The notes beneath the pieces were generated by a model. The model was not told the DNA's origin. It worked only from the letters and a program-made list of their open reading frames with translations, and searched no databases. A program made the translations under genes and the position numbers. From Litsea cubeba (taxonomy: Eukaryota; Streptophyta; Magnoliopsida; Laurales; Lauraceae): a stretch of DNA of 64,000 nucleotides. This document shows, piece by piece, positions 56,972-64,000 of the stretch. The DNA is taken from the NCBI GenBank assembly GCA_012931725.1, contig CM022948.1, forward strand, positions 68,109,622 through 68,173,621. The letters run 5' to 3'. Position 1 is the stretch's first letter. Each line of letters starts with the position of its first letter.

Positions 56972-57500
56972 GGAAAACACATGCATTAACACCCATAAAT
57001 GATGATGGCAAGAGCTGATCCCAATCTCAAACTCAAACTTGGCTCACCTATAATCAAGCAGATCAAACTCAAGCTTGGCTCATTTATAAACAAGCTTGAG
57101 CTCATTTTCAAGCAAAGCAATTGACTTAAGCTCAAATCGAGTTAGAGCCTTGGATCACTTAGTCGAGCTCGACCATGATCTTGCCCAACCTTGGCTAAGA
57201 TAAGCCTGATTATATCCTTTGGGCATGTTTGCGTAATGTATTTTCTATGGAGGACTTCCTCTATCTTTGTTTAGTGCAAGCAATTTTTTTGCAAGGGCAG
57301 AAAAGCCTCATTTTAGCCTTTATGTTCCACAACTCCATAAAAGAACATTTCTCATGAGGGAAGGGATGGCAAAGGTGGAGCATTTTGTGAAAAAGTAAAA
57401 GTTCGCATATTTTGGAAAAGCCAAAGTCAATGGCTTATGTTTCCACAGACACTACATATGTGCACAGTCACATTTAAAATTACTAGCAAAGAGAACAGGG
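55644..57500. other. Intergenic sequence with low-complexity AGCT patch
   Basis: No gene is seen. 56740-57200 is dense in CTCAAGCTTGAGCTCGAG-like words, often seen in plant non-autonomous repeats. A (TA)n microsatellite lies inside it at about 56943-56971. GTTGTGACTGCTC is repeated near 55874 and 55917. Confidence 0.45.
56943..56971. repeat. (TA)n microsatellite
   Basis: About 14 TA units. Confidence 0.85.
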
Positions 57501-57690
57501 GGTTGCATAGATGGTTGGGTATCCCATTTCTCATCTAATTGCCTATGGTTCAATCCCTAGGCTCGTCTTCTTACAAGAGCAACATTCTTTACTCATGGCT
57601 GGGGCTTTTCTTCTCGCATGAGCATGCTTCTTTCGTATGGCTGGTTCTTTCTTGAGTCTTAACCCACTAGGCTGGTTTTTAAAAAAAATG
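57500..57690 (+). mobile_element. Possible tRNA-derived SINE
   Basis: TAGATGGTTGGGT resembles a pol III A box and GGTTCAATCCC, about 35 bp downstream, fits the B box. An A-run near 57678 could be the tail. No target duplication was found. Confidence 0.35.
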
Positions 57691-57715
57691 CCAGAGGAAA
57701 AACATCTCACCTATA

Positions 57716-58760
57716 TTGAAGGTGCATTTGTGCAGAGCAGTGAAAAAGGAAACCTATGTTTCCTCCTCCACGCAGGTTGCTTTCCTACCAAGGGAGGTTG
57801 AAAAACAAGATCCGTTCTTGACTGTTCCTGATCTGAAGAAGAATCTTATTTCTTTGGGTGCCCTGGACTCCGACAGTTGTAAGTTCTTAGCTAAAGGTGG
57901 AGTTATGAAGGTTGTGAAGGGTGCTCTGGTTCTTATGAGAGGCAATAGAGTTGGAAATTTTTATATTTTGTCCGGAAACACAATTACAGGTGGAGTTGCA
58001 GTGTCTTCCTCAAATGACCATGAGTTCGTCTCAACACGTTTATGGCACTTGCGCATGGTTCACATGAGTGAGAAGGGATTGACAATACTAAGCAACCAGA
58101 ATTTCTTATGTGGCACAAAGACTGGCAAGTCGAATTCTTGTGAGAAATGCATCTTTGGAAAGCATCGAAAGGTCAGTTTTAAGACAAGTATTCAACCCAC
58201 GAAAGGTATCATTGATTATGTTCATTCAGATGTATGGGGACCTTCTAAGGTTTGTTCCAAGGGTGGGTCCCGATATATGTTGACTTTCATTGAAGGTTAT
58301 TCAAGGAAAGTCTGAGTTTATACACTGATGACGAAGGATCAAACCTTTGTTACATTCAAGCGATGGAAGGCAATGGTTGAGAAACAGACTGGCAGGATGG
58401 TGAAGAAGTTAAGGACAGATAATGGCAAGGAGTATAGATTGACAGAGTTCGATAACTATTGCAAGGATCATGGCATAATTCGACATTACACAACTACATG
58501 AACTCCACAGTGGAATGAAGTTGGAGAAGTGATGAACAAAACGATCTTGGAAAGAGCTCATTGTATGTTGTTTACTGTAGGACTGTCCAATGACTTTTGG
58601 GCTGGGGCAGCACACGCGGCCTGCTACTTGATAAACAAGTCTTCACACTTAAGGATTGGTTGAAAAACACCGAAAGAGATGTGGTTAGGTAATCCAACTA
58701 ATGTTATAACTTGAGTATCTTCAGTTCTCCAGCTTATGCACACGTGAAAACTGATGAGTT
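57716..58760 (+). pseudogene. Copia integrase region
   Basis: The frame begins with a gag-pre-integrase block (VPDLKKNLISLGALDSDSCK, GGVMKVVKGALVLMRGNRVG, NFYILSGNT). The HHCC zinc-binding part is LWHLRMVHMSEKGLTILSNQ...CEKCIFGKHRK. The catalytic core shows YVHSDVWGP and LRTDNGKEY; the third acidic residue sits in PQWNEVGEVMNKT, where relatives have NGVAERMNRT. A TGA at 58313 (usual Trp in RKVWVY) and later stops interrupt it. It resembles Tnt1/Tork-type integrases, which insert cDNA in the genome. Confidence 0.85.
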
Positions 58761-58813
58761 AGAACCAAGGGTTGTGAAGTGCATCTTGGTGGGATATGCT
58801 TCTGGGGTGTGTG

Positions 58814-60366
58814 TAGAGATGTCAAGTGGGCCGTGTCGGCCCGACCCGGCACGGCCCGGCCCGGCCCGCTAGTCAACGGGTCGTGGCACGGCACGGCACG
58901 GTCAACGGCACGGCCCATGACACGGGCCGTGCTGGGCCGAGCTGCGCAGGCCCGCTGGCCCGTTAGGCACGGCCCGCCAGCCTAGTGGGCCAGCCCCTGT
59001 GGCCCGCCAGGCCTGACCCGCCTGGCCCGCAAAAAAAACTATTTTTTTATATATTTTTTAATTTATAAAAATCTAATTCCCAGCCAACTAACAACCCTAG
59101 GCATTTTCTAATAAAAAAAACACTTACATAACTTGGTAAGGTAGGACTTTAGTGTAAATTAGTCACACTAATAATGATGGGCAATGTGTTTTTGGGGAGA
59201 AGTAATAAGGGGAATGTTTTGGTGTGACACACTTACCTTCACTAAATTTGCCCCCTTGCCTTCAATAATTTTGTTGTCTTCAGAGATATTTGAGAATCTC
59301 AAATGAAATTCCCTACCTGCATTCATCTATGTTCAAGAACCCCTGAGCATTTGAGAAGCTGAGATTCTTTATAGGTTGGAAAGCTCAGAATTAAACACAG
59401 GAATATGTTCATAATTTAGTCATTTATGTTCAATATAATCTCGTCACATGTACCTATAACTCCACTCTCGATCACATCACATGAAGCCATATATTTACAT
59501 TGATATGAACACTAGGAAAAAGAAGTAAAAAATATGTAACCATGATAAAGATAATGAGAATTATTGACTAAAACTAAAAACCCATAACTAAAAAATAAAG
59601 AAATTGATGCAAGTCTAAATAAAATGAAGTCCAAGGTTGTGGTTTCATGATGGGTCATTTGGAAGACTTGAAATGATTGTTGATAAAGGTAGAAATATTT
59701 AACCGCGCTAAGTTCTTGTTTAAAGTATGATAATTAAGCCAAAAATAGAAATTGAGTTTGCCATCTCAATTGAAATATCCTTAACCATGGCATTTCAATT
59801 TGGTTGAAAAATGAGTAGAAAAAAGGACATGATATGTTTTTTTTTTTATATTTCAGGTTGTTTGAATGAAAGAGTGAAAAGTTGGATAAAAAAGGTGTTA
59901 GCTTCTCATCATCATCTAAAGTGGTTAAGTTATCATCCTAATGTAACTAATAGTTTAATATTCGTGGTTAGGTTCACATCCTCATCTAACTGGTTTTAAT
60001 ATTGTTTGAATAAATATTAGTATACAAAAGTTAGGTAGTCTAGTGGTTGTGTTTATCTTTCACATCCTAATGGTTGTGAGATCGAGTTCACTCAAACACA
60101 TTTCTTTTAAAAAATCTATACAAATTACGCAGGTCGGGCCAACCCAACCTGACGCAATCATTAAACTGGCCCGCCTAAAACTCTATTAGAAAAAAAAAAA
60201 AAGGAGGCGTGCCTGGCACGCGGGACGGCCCGCTCCAGCCCGCCCCACTGTGGGCCGTGCCACTGCGCCGTGCCGTGCCAGGGGTTTTCCCTGGCGGGCC
60301 GTGCCGTGCCGTGTCGGCCCGGCCCGTGGCACTGGCGGGCCCGGCACGGCCCGTTTGACATGCCTA
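58814..60366. mobile_element. Non-autonomous hAT element (1553 bp), same family as 40985-44435
   Basis: Perfect 8-bp target duplication GGTGTGTG (58806-58813 and 60367-60374). Ends TAGAGATGTCAAGTGGGCCG and GTTTGACATGCCTA, and the GC-rich subterminal arrays (58830-59030, 60205-60360), match the 3.45-kb element. The core (59035-60190) is AT-rich and shows no transposase. It also holds a tRNA-like TAGTCTAGTGGTTGTG at about 60039, perhaps a SINE scrap. It would depend on transposase supplied by a relative. Confidence 0.9.
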
Positions 60367-60374
60367 GGTGTGTG

Positions 60375-60930
60375 TGGTGTACTGATCAAGATTCACTTAT
60401 ATTTATTATCAACAGGGATGTTACATTTCATGGGGATGTTTTACTCGATGAGAGAAAGCAGGTGGAGAAGACAAAGACAGGTAGCAGCAGTGTGACACCA
60501 TTCAGGTGGAGTCGGACATCCTAGTAAAGAAGGAGATTGCAAAATGTTATAGTTAGAGGGACGGTGTTGACTTCAATGAAGTGTTCTCTCCTATGGTGAA
60601 ACATACTTCCATCCGGGTGCCATTAGTTAGAAGGCAACATTGCAATCTACATCTGCCTTGTCTACCACTGAAGCAGAGTATATGGCAATTACAGAGGCAG
60701 TGGAGGAAGTTATTTGGCTGAGAGGTCTGGTTGATAATCTGGGGTTATAAAAGAAGTTGATTCTAAGTATCATTAAAGAACCAAACACATTGATGTAAGG
60801 GCACACTTAATTCGATATTTCATCTCCCAGGGTGCTATTGCTGTGATGAAGATTGCTACAATAGAGAATCCAGCAAATATGATGACCAAAACTATCCTAG
60901 CGGTCAAGTTCTAGCATTGCTTGGACTTAA
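60375..60930 (+). pseudogene. Copia reverse transcriptase start joined to RNase H
   Basis: A connection segment (FIINRDVTFHGDVLLDERKQ) leads to the RT opening DGVDFNEVFSPMVKHTSIRV. At about 60625 the sequence jumps to STSALSTTEAEYMAITEAVE followed by EVIWLRGLVDNLGL, the RNase H active-site block, so the RT catalytic centre is deleted. The tail reads ENPANMMTKTILAVKF, then HCLDLIGV, the normal Copia C-terminus. Multiple stops. Confidence 0.8.
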
Positions 60931-61030
60931 TTGGTGTGATCAGTACCTGAGTGCCCTAAGGGGCAGGTGAAGGCATTGAGATGTGTTTTGTGCTATGAGG
61001 TTTGGCTCCAATGTTAGCCAAGGTGGAGAT

Positions 61031-61328
61031 TGTTGACTTAAATGGCCCAATAAAAGCCGATGGTATTGAGTGCATAGGTTAATAGTCTCGAATGACCGGG
61101 CCCCTGCACCGCCCTTGTTCTACTGGGATTAAGAGTAGATCTGTTTTGGATTTATCAGGGCTTACGGTTGATATTATATATAGAGGCTAAGAGCCTTTGT
61201 GATGTAACCTCTGTTGATTGCATAGTGGAAACTCTCCCCGTCTTCTCCCTTGGACATAGGCCAAGACCATAACCACATAAATCCTATCTTATGGTGTGTG
61301 CTTGTTGCTTAGGCCCTAGATCACAACA
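61031..61328 (+). repeat. Copia 3' LTR
   Basis: It starts TGTTGACTTAAATGG right after the polypurine tract, carries a TATATATAGAG promoter box near 61178, and ends near TCACAACA. The 5' partner is absent, so the end is inferred. Confidence 0.6.
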
Positions 61329-61394
61329 AACATGATTGATCCTTTATGTGCTAGGAAGGTAAATGGTCTTCGCCTCTCAAAGATCCATAACTTT

Positions 61395-61705
61395 TCTCTG
61401 TTTGGTAACTCTACTAATAGAGTCAAGTGAAGTAAAGATGATTTTGAAGAAATAATAAAATATAAGTGGGTTATGATGGTATTGTATTTTTAGTTGTTTG
61501 TTATGAAATCTTTTTGACTTTTTGTATGGAAAAGTGAAGTTTTTTTGGATTTTAGTGGATAAAGGTAGTTGCATTTTGACTTTTTTTGGGAAAAAATGGG
61601 GGAGTTTTGAATAAAGCGCATTTGATGTAACATCTTGTCTGGAAAAATGGAGGCTTTACTTAGACTTTTATTGTATTAGTAAAGTGCCAAACTAGCCAAG
61701 GGTAA
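61395..61705. mobile_element. MITE, member 3 of a three-copy family
   Basis: The left end TTTGGTAACTCTACTAATAG is matched in inverse by ATTAGTAAAGTGCCAAA at the right; the core matches 36235-36540. No target duplication was determined. Confidence 0.6.
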
Positions 61706-61833
61706 AAAAGAATTGGACGATCAGGAGCATTAGTTTAAACATTCAGCTGCTATGAGCCCCTTCTCATCTGCTAAGTTTTCTTTTGCTCCTAAACATTTAG
61801 GAAGCTCCACTCACTTTTTGACTAAACTATTTT

Positions 61834-62016
61834 GGGAAATATTCAAGTGCATCTATCCCTCACCATAGGGTGAGGGACACTCCCATTTTTAGAAAGTTTT
61901 AAGTATAAAAGTGACTTTTCAAGTATATAAAAATACTCTCAATATACTTGAAACTTTCCAAAACAGAGAGTGTCCCTTATCTTATGGTGAGGGATAGATG
62001 CATAAGAATACTCCCC
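61834..62016. mobile_element. Mutator-type MITE (183 bp), almost fully palindromic
   Basis: Left GGGAAATATTCAAGTGCATC and right ATGCATAAGAATACTCCCC pair as inverted repeats, and the arms continue through CTATCCCTCACCATAGGG / CCTTATCTTATGGTGAGGGA. Flanks AACTATTTT and AACTATATT are a 9-bp duplication with one mismatch. It sits about 230 bp upstream of the reductase TATA box. Confidence 0.75.
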
Positions 62017-62142
62017 AACTATATTTATCCTTTTAACGGGAACTTCTTTGAAGGAGATTTTGTAAGATGCAGTGCGACCTTCATCCTTTAGTTGGCTAGT
62101 CTGTGCCCATTTGTTGATGTGTAAGTTTTTCAATGAAAAAAA

Positions 62143-62171
62143 CGTGTGTGTGTGTGTGAGAGAGAGAGAGG
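62143..62171. repeat. (GT)n(GA)n microsatellite
   Basis: GT repeats then AG repeats, about 75 bp upstream of the TATA box of the reductase-like gene. Confidence 0.85.
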
Positions 62172-62245
62172 ACAAGTGAAAAGACGGATGAGGAGTCCTT
62201 AACCAATAGCAAAAAAGCGCAACATCTACTTATCTCCTCACCATC

Positions 62246-62252
62246 TATATAA
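62246..62252 (+). promoter_or_regulatory. TATA box of the eugenol-synthase-like gene
   Basis: TATATAA 86 bp upstream of ATG 62332. A transcript starting 25-35 bp downstream would exclude the upstream ATG at 62266 and make 62332 the first start codon. Confidence 0.6.
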
Positions 62253-62331
62253 GTTGTAAGCCTCCATGGTAAAGGCCCAAAACGTAGCTTGCCATCCTCG
62301 TGTCAAGAGAGAAGGCAAAGCCACAGACGCC

Positions 62332-63978
62332 ATGGCAGCTGGTGAGACCAAGATACTGGTTTTTGGAGCAACTGGGTATCTTGGAAAATACATGGTCGAG
62401 GCTAGTGTATCCATGGGCCACCCCACATATGCCTATGTGCGGCCAACCAGCTCTGCTATTAACAACACAAGGTTCCAAACGCTCTGCGAATTCAAGTCCA
62501 TGGGAGTGAAGGTTCTCCAGGTGAAATAGCTATTATAGCTTGAGAGATTAGTTTTTTCTGTGAATCTAAGAGAGTGAAAAGATCGATCAGATGTTATTTG
62601 CTTTCATTGACTAAGGAGGTTAATATGGCAGGTTGTGTGATGGCACATGTGCCAGGCTGATCCAAGCCCAGCCCATTATGGGTCTGATTCTGGCCTACCT
62701 TTTAGGCCATAGGATGAACCAACCGCCTGGTATATATAGAAACATTTATTAGAGACCCGACTAGGCGACCTGCTGGCTTAATGTGGTAGCCAGTGTATAA
62801 AAAACCCAGTAACTTAATTAGACTCATGCACAAAGTCATTGAGTTGAGCAGCTTGGATGGGTCTGATGAATACTCGTTTCGATTGAGTCAGATTCGTTCG
62901 ACCAGCTGAAGCTTACTTAGATAATACTAAGATGATGATGATGATGATATGGTGATTGGACCAGGAAAGAGTTCAAGTCCCTTGGCTTGAAGGCCCCCAG
63001 ATTGGGGGTGTTCATGTGCAAGCTGAAGCTTGTCCAAGCGCGGTCCATTTAGTTTTCAAGCCTAATATGCTGGTCAAGTTCCAAATCACAGGCCTCAAAG
63101 TCATGCTCATGCCCAGACTATTTGAAAAATCTAATACATGCCTTTGTGCTAAATACATTGGCCATTAAAGTATGTAAAGGCACAGACTGTCCCCTTCTAA
63201 CTATTAGGCCAGAGAAATATTAGACCCGGATCCAACCCATGAGCCTAAAAGCACAGCTCTTAACCAGCTTAATATCGGCTGGCTCAACCCATGAGCACCA
63301 CTACCTGTAATTTTATAATTATTCTCATGAGTACTCATGACCGGCCAAATGGATTGGGCCTTTCCATTGAAACAATACAAAGACCCCTTAAAACAACAAT
63401 CACTCTTATGTTGGGCTAAAACACTAATCTTGGGTTAGGGATCTATTGATTTGGTTAGTGAATTCATACCCCTGTTTGAATCTACAACTTCATTGCTTAA
63501 ATCCCTATGGAAATTTGAAACAGGGACATTTGGATGAGCATGATAAACTTGTCCATGCAATTCAACAAGTAGATGTGGTAATCTCTGCTCTTGCAGTTCC
63601 ACAATACTTAGACCAGCTCAAGATCATAGAAGCCATCAAAGAAGCTGGTAATATCAAGGTACCCATTTCTTGCATATGCTTCACATCTCACTCACTCCTT
63701 CCTTGTCACTCTCTCTCTAAACATAACCACCCTCCCCAATGTCCTACAGAGATTTGTTCCATCAGAATATGGCAATGAAGTGGACAGGGTGTTTGGACTC
63801 CCTCCTTTCCAAGCCATCTTTGACGTCAAAAAGAAGATCAGGCGGGCGACCGAAGCAGCTGGGATCCCATACACGTTTGTGTCTGCGAACTCCTTCGCAG
63901 CTTACTTCATTGATTTCCTTCTCCATCCCCATGAGCAAAGAGATGAAGTCATCCTTTACGGTAGTGGAGAAGCCAAGG
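62332..63978 (+). CDS. Eugenol/isoeugenol synthase-like NmrA reductase, 5' part
   Basis: Three exons are visible: 62332-62520, 63524-63658 and 63750-63978; the rest lies beyond the window. All junctions are GT-AG and the frame is open. The start MAAGETKILVFGATGYLGKY carries the NADPH-binding GxTGYLG motif. MVEASVSMGHPTYAYVRP, then DVVISALAVPQYLDQLKIIE, RFVPSEYGNEVDR and YTFVSANSFAAYFIDFLLHP follow the PIP family (pinoresinol-lariciresinol, isoflavone and phenylcoumaran benzylic ether reductases). The ATGYLG...SMGHPTYAYVRP pattern and VSANSF favour the eugenol/isoeugenol synthase branch. These enzymes reduce coniferyl acetate to volatile phenylpropenes in the cytosol. The catalytic Lys is probably in DVKKKIRRATEAAG. 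The substrate cannot be fixed from this part. Confidence 0.88.
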
Positions 63979-64000
63979 GTACTCTACTGCTACTTGCATC

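Larger units (their letters stand above)
57700..61328 (+). mobile_element. Decayed Copia retrotransposon with a hAT element inside
   Basis: Pol pieces on the plus strand: gag-pre-integrase and integrase (57716-58760), start of reverse transcriptase (60375-60620), then after a large deletion RNase H (60640-60930), polypurine tract (AAGGTGGAGAT) and 3' LTR. The 5' LTR and gag are missing. A 1553-bp hAT element interrupts it at 58814. Several stops show it is long dead. Confidence 0.85.

Overview
This is plant nuclear DNA: AT-rich, with split genes that have GT-AG introns, plant-type gene families, and dense LTR retrotransposons, LINEs, hAT and Mutator-like elements, MITEs and SINE-like pieces. 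The species cannot be named from the sequence. An isoflavone-reductase-like gene of the eugenol/isoeugenol synthase type and the large repeat-filled introns would fit a woody angiosperm, but that is inference.

Three recognisable host genes are present. (1) Presenilin lies on the minus strand at 8106-14209. Presenilin is normally intronless in plants as far as I recall. Here the coding region is split by a complete 4653-bp LTR retrotransposon (9102-13754, 5-bp target duplication ACACC, nearly identical LTRs) and by a second ~115-bp insertion in the TM6-TM7 loop. (2) A mitochondrial-type glycine-rich RNA-binding protein lies on the plus strand at 29258-35379. It has four coding exons and a 5.2-kb third intron that hosts at least two MITEs. 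(3) The first three exons of a eugenol synthase/isoflavone-reductase-like gene lie on the plus strand from 62332 and run off the right edge.

Left part (1-7.4 kb): broken pieces of at least four unrelated genes lie close together: a GH38 alpha-mannosidase, plastid GAPDH A, an FSH1-type serine hydrolase and a Ninja/AFP-family protein. They are followed by an RTE-type LINE tail. Region 8-14.3 kb: presenilin with its insertions. The retrotransposon encodes only Gag. The place of pol is taken by about 20 copies of a 78-bp minisatellite with a higher-order (8-unit, 625-bp) period. Region 14.3-25 kb: a SINE, a 2.1-kb element with long terminal inverted repeats, a Tourist-like MITE, a Mutator-type MITE, a possible Helitron and a truncated Copia 5' end.

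Region 25-35.4 kb: the RNA-binding-protein gene, including a likely 5' leader region with further elements. Region 35.4-41 kb: gene-poor. Region 41-44.4 kb: a 3.45-kb hAT element with a perfect 8-bp target duplication and a transposase broken by a single stop. A 1.55-kb non-autonomous relative with its own perfect target duplication sits inside a decayed Copia element at 57.7-61.3 kb. Region 47.3-48.35 kb: a degenerate AT-rich minisatellite. At 48.6 kb: a fragment of a BIG-type ARF-GEF gene. Region 50-55.6 kb: a nearly full-length L1-type LINE, decayed, with three striking poly-G runs.

No rRNA, tRNA gene, CRISPR array or operon-like cluster was found. The genes do not form a pathway. What unites the window is repeated transposon insertion into and around genes.
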